From the NCBI RefSeq assembly GCF_900141915.1, contig NZ_FQZG01000020.1:1-57262 (forward strand): 57,262 nucleotides of DNA, given 5' to 3'. The notes under the pieces are model-generated. The model was not told the DNA's origin, searched no databases, and was given only the letters and a program-made list of their open reading frames with translations. This document shows positions 50,777 to 57,262 of the stretch, piece after piece. Within the stretch, counting starts at the first letter, position 1. Each line of letters opens with the position of its first letter. A program made the translations under genes and the position numbers. Source of the DNA: Tessaracoccus bendigoensis DSM 12906 (GTDB lineage: Bacteria > Actinomycetota > Actinomycetes > Propionibacteriales > Propionibacteriaceae).

Positions 50777-51627
50777 TTCGCGCCCCCCATCGCCGACGGC
50801 TGATACCCGAGCGCCCTGCTGATCTCGGAGGCGGCCGTCAACACCCGGCTGACCGTTGCCTCGCGATCCCCCAACAGTCTGGCCCTCACCGTGCTGACCG
50901 AGACCGCCGCTTCCAGCTCGCCGCGATGATTGAATACCGGTGCGCCCACCGCGGCCACACCCGGCGTCACATCCTCATCCGAGATGGAAACGCCGGCCTC
51001 CCTGATGCGGTCGATCAAGTGCTCCAGTTGCCGTGGGCTCGGCAGCTCAGGGTCTTCATTGAGCCTCGTCTCGAACGTCGCCAGGACCTCTCTACGTTCG
51101 GCGTCCGGCAGGAAGGCGAGCAGCGCCCGTGGCCCCGCACCCGAATACAGCGGCAGGGCGCCTCCCAGCTTGAGCGCGAGCGACCTCACACCCATGCCAC
51201 TGACGCGATCGATGCAAACCGCGTTGTATCCGCGCCGTACCATCAGGAATGAGGTCGCTGAGGTCTCGCTGCGCAGCCAGTCCAACCAAGGCGTGGCGAC
51301 ATTGCGCAGGCTGATCCTGTCGTCACAGACAGCACCGAGCGTCATGACGTAGAGGCCGAGCCGGAACCCACCGCGGGTCAATCCCTTCTCGACAAGGCCG
51401 AGGTCACGCAGGCTCGCAATCATCCGGTAGGTGGAGCTCACGGGCTCACCGACGGACTCCGCCAACTGTTGCGCCGTCCATTCACCCCCACCTTGCAGCT
51501 GCTCAAGCACCGCGTTGGCCTTCCGGAAGAGTTCCACTCCCCCGGACTCGCGCTCCTCTATCTCTGTGCCCCCGTCAGAATCGAGGTGGGCCGCGACGTT
51601 ATGGTTCACGCTGCTCAATCCAATCAC
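50773..51627 (-). CDS. IclR-family transcriptional regulator (first of pair)
   Basis: A protein of up to 284 residues. After an N-terminal tail, the winged helix-turn-helix (about 34-95; FRKANAVLEQLQGGGEWTAQ, AESVGEPVSSTYRMIASLR) is followed by the IclR effector domain with LKLGGALPLYSGAGPRALLAF and TPGVAAVGAPVFNHRGEL. The start is uncertain: GTG 51627 gives the full frame and GTG 51609 is an alternative; neither has a strong ribosome site. It is the first gene of a leftward IclR pair, divergent from the malic enzyme-transketolase-ALDH operon that it probably regulates. Confidence 0.82.
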   Translation of the reverse strand: MIGLSSVNHNVAAHLDSDGGTEIEERESGGVELFRKANAVLEQLQGGGEWTAQQLAESVGEPVSSTYRMIASLRDLGLVEKGLTRGGFRLGLYVMTLGAVCDDRISLRNVATPWLDWLRSETSATSFLMVRRGYNAVCIDRVSGMGVRSLALKLGGALPLYSGAGPRALLAFLPDAERREVLATFETRLNEDPELPSPRQLEHLIDRIREAGVSISDEDVTPGVAAVGAPVFNHRGELEAAVSVSTVRARLLGDREATVSRVLTAASEISRALGYQPSAMGGAK

Positions 51628-51845
51628 CGAACCGCCAATGGTCCAGACAATCAGAAATCATATGCCCGGTACGGCGGCATCCTCGCCACCCACCGCTGAC
51701 ACCAGACCTTCCAGAGACGGAAGCCAGGCTCGGCCAGCAGGGGCAACCGACAACCGATGGCGAAAGCCGTGGGCGGCGGCACGGGAGCAGACGTCCAATC
51801 CCGACAAACTCTCAAGTTATTCTCATCTCATGGCCTTGCTGGTCG

Positions 51846-51861
51846 TTTTATGATATTCTGA
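51846..51861 (+). promoter_or_regulatory. AT-rich promoter/operator motif before the malic enzyme operon
   Basis: TTTTATGATATTCTGA, matching the motif before the epimerase gene (50007-50022, minus strand) at 15 of 16 positions. TATGAT (51849-51854) could be the -10. The motif ends 29 nt before the ATG at 51891. Shared sites at two transcription units suggest one regulator, most likely an adjacent IclR. Confidence 0.6.
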
Positions 51862-51890
51862 GCCAAGCTCGACGATGAGAGGTTCCAAGA

Positions 51891-53615
51891 ATGGGTCAGC
51901 TCGGATTTACACTCGATACCACTTCGCGCGAGGCGACCCTCCGGCTGAACGCCCGAGGAAGGATGGTCCTCGTCAACCCTGTGGCGAACCGCGGTACCGC
52001 CTTCACGGAGGACGAGCGCGAACGCCTCCACCTGACGGGCCTTCTGCCCGGTCGGGTGACCACCATTGAGGAGCAGGTCCAGCGCACCTATGGGCAGTTC
52101 AGCCGGTCACCCTCGCCTCTGTCCAAGTTCATCTACCTGTCACAACTCCGCGAGCGCAACGAGGTGTTGTACTACCGACTCCTGAGCGAGCACCTGGAGG
52201 AGATGCTCCCGATCGTCTACACCCCTACCATCGGGGAGGCGATCGAACGCTTCAGTCACGAGTACGTCGGTGCCCGGGGGGTGTTCCTGTCCGTCAACCA
52301 CCCTGACCGGATCGAGTCGTCACTGCGCGACTTCGAACTGGAGCCCGAAAGCGTCGACCTGATCGTCGTCACGGATGCCGAGGGCATCCTTGGGATTGGC
52401 GACCAGGGGATAGGCGGCATCCAGATCGCAAACGGGAAGCTTGGGCTCTACACGGCCGCGGCCGGGATCCACCCGCAGCGGGCCATCCCCGTGATGCTCG
52501 ACGTCGGGACCGACAACCTCGGACTGCTGCACAGCGACCGCTACCTGGGTGAGCGACACGCCAGGGTCCGAGGCCGCCAGTACGACGACTTCATCGAGCG
52601 GTTCGTTCGGGTGGTCTCCGAGGTATTCCCCAACGCGATGATCCATTGGGAAGACTTCGGCGTCGACAACGCGCACCGAATCCTCAAGCGCTACTCGGGT
52701 GAGGTCTGCACCTTCAACGACGACATCCAGGGCACTGCGGCAGTCGTGCTGGCCGCGGCGATTGCTGCCGTTCGGCTCACGGGCATGCCCCTGGCCCGGC
52801 ACCGGGTCCTGATCTACGGCGCAGGCACCGCCGGCATCGGGATCGCCGACATGATGCGAGGCGCGCTCGAGTCGAGGGGACACGATCCCGGCCAGTTCTA
52901 TGCCTTCAACCGAAACGGGCTCATCATCGAAGACAGCCCGGAGCTTCGGGACTTCCAGCGGCCCTACGCGCGCCCACGGGCCGAGATCGACGGGTGGGAA
53001 GTGGCAAACCCGTCAAAGGTGACGCTGATGGAGGCGATCCGCCACGCCCGCCCGACGATCCTGATCGGAACTTCGGCGAGCGGGGGCGCCTTCAGTGAGG
53101 AGATCGTCCGCGAGATGGCGAGCTACTGCGAGCGACCCATCATCATGCCGCTGTCCAACCCCACCGACCGGTCCGAGGCTCGACCGGCCGATCTCCTGGA
53201 GTGGACGTCCGGCAAGGCGCTCATCGCGACTGGCAGCCCCTTCGCGTCGGTGCGCCGCGGTGATGTTCACCACGCGATCGCGCAGGCGAACAACGCCCTC
53301 ATCTTCCCCGGTCTCGGACTCGGGGTCTCCATCACCCGGGCCCGGCTCGTCTCCGAGGAGATGATCTACGCAGCCGCAAGGGCCCTGGCCGGACTCGTCA
53401 ACGAACACCGGCCCGGAGCCCCGCTGCTCCCGACCATGAGCGACCTTCGTCTGGTCGCCGCGACCGTAGCTCGCGCCGTCGCAGAGACCGCAGAGGCCCA
53501 GGGCCTGGCTCGCCGTCCGCTCACCAATCCGACCCACGACATCTACGAACGCATGTGGAAACCCGAATACCCGCAGCTCGACATCTGCGAAACGCGAAAG
53601 GACACTCAATCGTGA
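51891..53615 (+). CDS. NAD-dependent malic enzyme (or malolactic-type enzyme)
   Basis: A 574-residue large-type malic enzyme. The family regions are visible: LPIVYTPTIGEAIERFSHEY, VTDAEGILGIGDQGIGG (metal and malate site), WEDFGVDNAHRIL, the FNDDIQGTAAVV signature and the nucleotide-binding VLIYGAGTAGIGIADM, then GTSASGGAF. It would oxidatively decarboxylate malate to pyruvate; malolactic enzymes share these motifs, so a malolactic reaction is not excluded. It is the first gene of a rightward operon, and its stop overlaps the transketolase GTG (GTGA). Confidence 0.9.
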   Translation: MGQLGFTLDTTSREATLRLNARGRMVLVNPVANRGTAFTEDERERLHLTGLLPGRVTTIEEQVQRTYGQFSRSPSPLSKFIYLSQLRERNEVLYYRLLSEHLEEMLPIVYTPTIGEAIERFSHEYVGARGVFLSVNHPDRIESSLRDFELEPESVDLIVVTDAEGILGIGDQGIGGIQIANGKLGLYTAAAGIHPQRAIPVMLDVGTDNLGLLHSDRYLGERHARVRGRQYDDFIERFVRVVSEVFPNAMIHWEDFGVDNAHRILKRYSGEVCTFNDDIQGTAAVVLAAAIAAVRLTGMPLARHRVLIYGAGTAGIGIADMMRGALESRGHDPGQFYAFNRNGLIIEDSPELRDFQRPYARPRAEIDGWEVANPSKVTLMEAIRHARPTILIGTSASGGAFSEEIVREMASYCERPIIMPLSNPTDRSEARPADLLEWTSGKALIATGSPFASVRRGDVHHAIAQANNALIFPGLGLGVSITRARLVSEEMIYAAARALAGLVNEHRPGAPLLPTMSDLRLVAATVARAVAETAEAQGLARRPLTNPTHDIYERMWKPEYPQLDICETRKDTQS

Positions 53616-55690
53616 CCGAACTAACTTGGGATACCTTGGACCAGCGGGCCGTCGACACCGCCCGGGTCCTCGCCGCCGACGCAGTTGAGAAGGTCGGCAA
53701 CGGTCACCCAGGAACCGCAATTTCGCTCGCCCCTGTCGCCCACCTGATCTATCAGAAGGTACTGAGGTCCGATCCGTCCGACCCGACTTGGATCGGCCGG
53801 GACCGGTTCGTGCTCTCCGCGGGCCACTCGTCGCTGACGCAGTACTGCCAACTGTTCCTGGCAGGGTACGGCCTGGAAATCGGTGATCTGGCCGCCCTGC
53901 GGACCGAGGGTTCCCGCACGCCTGGGCATCCCGAGCTGGGCCACACCCCCGGCATCGAATGCACCACCGGGCCTCTGGGCTCCGGCGTCGCCAACGCCGT
54001 CGGCTTCGCGATGGCAGCGCGGCGGGAACGCGCCATGCTAGACCCCGAGTCGACCGGCCCGAGTTGCTTCGACCGGTTCGTCTACGTGATCGCCGGTGAC
54101 GGATGTATGCAGGAAGGGGTTGCCTCCGAGGCCTCCTCGCTGGCAGGAACCCAGAAGTTGGGCAACCTGATCCTCATCTACGACGACAACCGCATCACGA
54201 TCGAAGGCGACACCCAGATCGCGTTCACCGAGGACGTCGGCGCGCGATATGAGGCCTACCGCTGGCACGTGCAGCACGTGGACTGGACCAACGGGGGGAC
54301 CGGTTACGTCGAGGACGTCGAGGGTCTCTGGACCGCTATCGAAACGGCCAGGGCGGTCACGGACAAACCCTCACTGATCAGGCTCTCGACCGTGATCGGG
54401 TGGCCGCTGCCAAACAAGGCAGGACATCACTCGGTACACGGGGCGAAGCTCGGTGCAGACGAGGTCGCAGGGCTGAAGACCAGGCTCGGGTTCGACCCGA
54501 AGCAATCCTTCGTCGTCGAACCCGAGGTCCTGAACCACACGCGTCGGCAGGCATCCCTCCGCGGCGCCGCTGAACGTGCCAGGTGGCAGGAGCTTCACGA
54601 TGCCTGGCGGTCCGGAAACCCCGAACGGGCCGCACTGCTGGACCGGCTCGGTGCGGGTGCCCTCCCTGACCTGACGGCTCTGCTTCCCGATTTCGAACCA
54701 GGCCGGATGTCGACGCGGGCGGCCTCCGGAGCGGTCCTCGATGCGCTGGCCGATGCGTTGCCCGAGTTGTGGGGCGGGTCCGCAGACCTCGCAGGCTCGA
54801 ACAACACCACGATGAGAGGGCAACGTTCGTTCCTGCCCCCTGAGAACTCGAGCGCCGAGTTCAAGGGCGATCATTCGGGCCGCACGCTTCATTTCGGAAT
54901 CCGCGAGCACGCCATGGGAAACATCCTCAACGCCATCAACATCGGTGGCCTGACCCGCGCCTACGGCGGCACTTTCCTCGTGTTCGCCGACTACATGCGC
55001 GGCGCGGTCCGGCTCGCGGCTCTGCAGCAGGTGCCCACCATATTCGTCTGGACCCACGACTCCATCGGCGTCGGTGAGGACGGGCCGACCCATCAGCCGG
55101 TCGAGCACCTGGCGTCATTGCGGATCATCCCGGGACTCGACGTCGTCCGCCCGGCAGACGCTACCGAGACGGCCCAGGCCTGGGTGACGGCGCTGACCAA
55201 CACCGACCGTCCGACGGCGATGGTGCTGTCCCGGCAGGATCTCCTAACCATCGACCGCAGCCTGGCCGAGTTCACACCTGCAGCTGAGGCGTCGCGTGGC
55301 GGCTACACGTTGGTCGACGCCGAAGGCGATCTCGAGGTGGTGCTGATCGCTACGGGATCGGAGGTGGAAGTCGCCCTCAACGCCCGCGAACTGCTGCAGG
55401 CCGAAGGCATCGGCACCAGAGTCGTGTCCATGCCGTGCCAGGAGTGGTTCCTCACCCAACCAGACGACTACCGCGCCGAGGTGCTGCCCCAGGGCCCCGT
55501 CAGGGTGGCGGTGGAGGCTGGCTCCCCCACTGGCTGGAGGGAGTTTGTGGGCGACACCGGAAGGATCGTCGCCCTCGACCACTTCGGCGAGTCCGCCAGC
55601 GGCCCCCGATTGTTCACCAAGTACGGCTTCACGCCGGATAACGTGGCGGCACAAGCCCGCGCCGCCCGTCTCGCAACAGCTTCACGCTGA
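53612..55690 (+). CDS. Transketolase
   Basis: A 692-residue, full-length transketolase. The thiamine-diphosphate site is visible in NGHPGTAISLAPVAHLIY and GDGCMQEGVASEASSLAG, then the DDNRITIEGDT segment, GHHSVHGAKLG, and the C-terminal pyrimidine domain with HFGIREHAMGNILN and SIGVGEDGPTHQPVEHLA. It transfers two-carbon ketol units between sugar phosphates. The GTG at 53612 overlaps the malic enzyme stop. Its place inside a regulated catabolic cluster suggests a pathway-specific paralogue rather than the housekeeping enzyme; I cannot see a second transketolase in this window. Confidence 0.92.
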   Translation: MTELTWDTLDQRAVDTARVLAADAVEKVGNGHPGTAISLAPVAHLIYQKVLRSDPSDPTWIGRDRFVLSAGHSSLTQYCQLFLAGYGLEIGDLAALRTEGSRTPGHPELGHTPGIECTTGPLGSGVANAVGFAMAARRERAMLDPESTGPSCFDRFVYVIAGDGCMQEGVASEASSLAGTQKLGNLILIYDDNRITIEGDTQIAFTEDVGARYEAYRWHVQHVDWTNGGTGYVEDVEGLWTAIETARAVTDKPSLIRLSTVIGWPLPNKAGHHSVHGAKLGADEVAGLKTRLGFDPKQSFVVEPEVLNHTRRQASLRGAAERARWQELHDAWRSGNPERAALLDRLGAGALPDLTALLPDFEPGRMSTRAASGAVLDALADALPELWGGSADLAGSNNTTMRGQRSFLPPENSSAEFKGDHSGRTLHFGIREHAMGNILNAINIGGLTRAYGGTFLVFADYMRGAVRLAALQQVPTIFVWTHDSIGVGEDGPTHQPVEHLASLRIIPGLDVVRPADATETAQAWVTALTNTDRPTAMVLSRQDLLTIDRSLAEFTPAAEASRGGYTLVDAEGDLEVVLIATGSEVEVALNARELLQAEGIGTRVVSMPCQEWFLTQPDDYRAEVLPQGPVRVAVEAGSPTGWREFVGDTGRIVALDHFGESASGPRLFTKYGFTPDNVAAQARAARLATASR

Positions 55691-55709
55691 CAAACACGAG
55701 GAGTCCCCG

Positions 55710-57137
55710 ATGATCCGCCCCTTTTACCTGTCCGGGAAGCCAACCCACGGGACAGACAGCTTCGAGGTCCGCAACCCTTACGACGGACGATTGATCGCGG
55801 AGGTCTCGGTCCCGACCGACGATCAGGTCGAACAGGCGGTCGCCGACCTGGCGGCTGTCCGGGCCGCGGCCCAGGCCCTCCCTGCCCACGCCCGGGCAGC
55901 CGCGCTCGACCACATCCAACATAGGATGATCGAGCGTGCGGACGAGATCGCCCATCTGATCACCTCCGAAAGCGGCAAGGCCGACATGTGGGCGCACAAC
56001 GAGGTCCGACGGGCCGTCGCGACGTTCCGGCTCGCCTCCGAGGAGGCGCGGCGCTTCTCCGGTGAGCTGATGCGGCTGGATACCGATGTGGCTGGCGAAG
56101 GACGGATGGCGCTGGTGCGCCGGTTCGCCCGTGGAGCGGTGCTGGCGATCACGCCGTTCAACTTCCCGGTGAATCTGGTGGCCCACAAACTGGCGCCGGC
56201 GCTGGCGGTCGGGGCGCCGACGCTCCTGAAGCCAACGCCGAAGGCGCCGCTGTCGTCCCTGTTGCTGGGCGAGTTGGTCGCCGAGACCGACCTCCCGCCA
56301 GCAATGCTCTCAGTGCTGCCGATGACTCTCGAGCAACTCCAGGGGCTGCTCCCCGACCCGCGGCTGCCCGTCATCTCGTTCACGGGCAGCGACGCTGTCG
56401 GTGCCGCCATCCAGGCGGCCGCCCCCAGCAAGCACATCATCACCGAACTCGGGGGCGACGCGGCCGTCATCGTGGCGCCCGACTGGCCCGACGTCGACGC
56501 CGCGGCTGCCCGGATCGGGCTGTTCGGCTGCTATCAGGCGGGACAGTCATGTGTGAGCGTGCAGCGCGTGCTCGTCCATGAGTCGCTGGCGGAGCCACTG
56601 ACGCAGGCACTGATCGCCACAATGGAGTCCCTCGTCCAAGGCGATCCGGCCGACGCGAGCGTCCAGGTGGGTCCTGTGATCGACCGGGCCTCAGCAACAC
56701 GAATCACCGGGTGGATCGACGATGCAGTGTCCCGGGGTGCCACCCTCCTCACCGGCGGTACAGCCGAAGGAACATCCGTCGCGCCGACGCTCCTGTCGGA
56801 TGTGCCCGACGACTCGCTCATCGCCAACAACGAGGTCTTCGGGCCGGTGATCACGCTGACCACCTTCAAGACGATGGACGAGGCCTTTGATCTGGTCAAC
56901 CGGTCGAAATACGGCTTGCAGGCGGGGGTGTTCACGAAGGACATCCAGACGGCGTTCGAGGCCCAGCAGCGTCTCGAAGTCGGAGGGGTGATCGTCGGTG
57001 ATGTGCCGACCTTCCGTGCCGACCAGATGTCCTATGGCGGTTGGAAGGCTTCGGGCCAGGGTCGAGAGGGCGTCGCCACGGCGATGGAGGACCTAACTGA
57101 CGACCGCCTCCTCGTCTTCACGGGGCTCCCGCTGTAG
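55710..57137 (+). CDS. Aldehyde dehydrogenase (NAD(P)-dependent, glyceraldehyde-3-P/succinate-semialdehyde type)
   Basis: A 475-residue ALDH. The catalytic Cys is in CYQAGQSCVSVQRV, the general base Glu in IITELGGDAAV, and the stabilising Asn in ITPFNFPVNLVAHKL. Cofactor motifs FTGSDAVGAAIQ and the C-terminal NNEVFGPVITL are present. It oxidises an aldehyde to an acid. ATG 55710 follows transketolase by 19 nt, with GAGGAG upstream. It ends the malic enzyme-transketolase-ALDH operon; copy B of the 90-bp repeat begins 11 nt after its stop. The substrate is unknown; a small sugar-derived aldehyde is a reasonable guess. Confidence 0.9.
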   Translation: MIRPFYLSGKPTHGTDSFEVRNPYDGRLIAEVSVPTDDQVEQAVADLAAVRAAAQALPAHARAAALDHIQHRMIERADEIAHLITSESGKADMWAHNEVRRAVATFRLASEEARRFSGELMRLDTDVAGEGRMALVRRFARGAVLAITPFNFPVNLVAHKLAPALAVGAPTLLKPTPKAPLSSLLLGELVAETDLPPAMLSVLPMTLEQLQGLLPDPRLPVISFTGSDAVGAAIQAAAPSKHIITELGGDAAVIVAPDWPDVDAAAARIGLFGCYQAGQSCVSVQRVLVHESLAEPLTQALIATMESLVQGDPADASVQVGPVIDRASATRITGWIDDAVSRGATLLTGGTAEGTSVAPTLLSDVPDDSLIANNEVFGPVITLTTFKTMDEAFDLVNRSKYGLQAGVFTKDIQTAFEAQQRLEVGGVIVGDVPTFRADQMSYGGWKASGQGREGVATAMEDLTDDRLLVFTGLPL

Positions 57138-57148
57138 CTGGTAGGTGG

Positions 57149-57238
57149 TTTGAGCAGGATCCGATGTTCATTGACGACGACGGCGCATCGTCAGCAGACA
57201 ACACGGCCAACTCGCCATTGACTTGCGGATCCTGCTCA
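57149..57238. repeat. 90-bp repeat element, copy B (right of the epimerase-to-ALDH cluster)
   Basis: It has the same length and ends as copy A at 48897-48986 (TTTGAGCAGGATCC ... GATCCTGCTCA) and the same central block CATCGTCAGCAGACAACAC. The two variable arms differ from those of copy A. It starts 11 nt after the ALDH stop, and the window ends 24 nt after it. Confidence 0.85.
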
Positions 57239-57262
57239 TTCCTAGGTGACCCACCCATCCAC

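Overview
The window is high-GC DNA with GTG/TTG starts, many 4-bp start/stop overlaps, a mycobacterial-type fatty-acid locus, FtsB/DUF501/Ppx, a PTS EIIA-HPr-EI fusion and a DhaK-DhaL-DhaM set. Together these point to an actinobacterium, most plausibly of the Propionibacteriaceae (Tessaracoccus-like). That placement is inference from gene content, not a database match. All functions below were assigned by reading motifs and neighbourhoods by eye.

Layout. 0-2 kb: three adjacent type II toxin-antitoxin modules (MazF with a partial antitoxin, VapC with only a remnant of its antitoxin, and an intact MntA-HepT pair), followed by a 73-bp inverted repeat. 2.2-8.4 kb: a fatty-acid locus whose gene content matches M. 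tuberculosis Rv0241c-Rv0244c (htdX, fabG4, fadA2, fadE5), here split by a TetR gene and a palindromic divergent promoter. 8.4-14 kb: an acidic-tailed membrane protein, then a LacI regulator and a sugar ABC importer (binding protein and two permeases, no ATPase) with matching CelR-like operators in front of both lacI and the importer. 14-18 kb: purD, an acyltransferase, a small membrane protein and purA. 18.2-20.6 kb: dihydroxyacetone kinase dhaKLM. 20.6-28.2 kb: DUF3151, typA, a chimeric scar joining 5' rmuC to 3' greA, a DUF2089/adhesin-like pair, ung with a repeat-extended tail, msrA and an APH-like kinase.

28.2-34.8 kb: a two-gene operon of large secreted GH43 glycosidases, both ending in the same uncharacterised module of about 135 residues. 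34.8-42.2 kb: a cytochrome P450, acylphosphatase, HdeD-like protein, a lipoprotein-NfeD-flotillin operon and two proteins of unknown function. 42.2-46.6 kb: a glucose/beta-glucoside-type PTS EIIBC with a second, degenerate EIIB, and an EIIA-HPr-EI fusion. 46.7-48.8 kb: ppx, DUF501 and ftsB-like genes. 49-57.1 kb: an IolE-like epimerase, two IclR regulators, malic enzyme, transketolase and aldehyde dehydrogenase. This last cluster is bracketed by two copies of a 90-bp repeat.

How the parts connect. The EI fusion could feed phosphate both to its EIIBC partner and to DhaM, which has EIIA and HPr domains but no EI. The GH43 operon, LacI-controlled importer and PTS suggest a plant-polysaccharide or oligosaccharide lifestyle. 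The repeat-bracketed 8-kb cluster has matching AT-rich promoter motifs in front of its two transcription units and is the best candidate for an undescribed catabolic unit. The greA/rmuC scar, the toxin-antitoxin remnants and the position of the left repeat next to ftsB suggest past rearrangement. No tRNA, rRNA, CRISPR array, transposase or phage gene was recognised.
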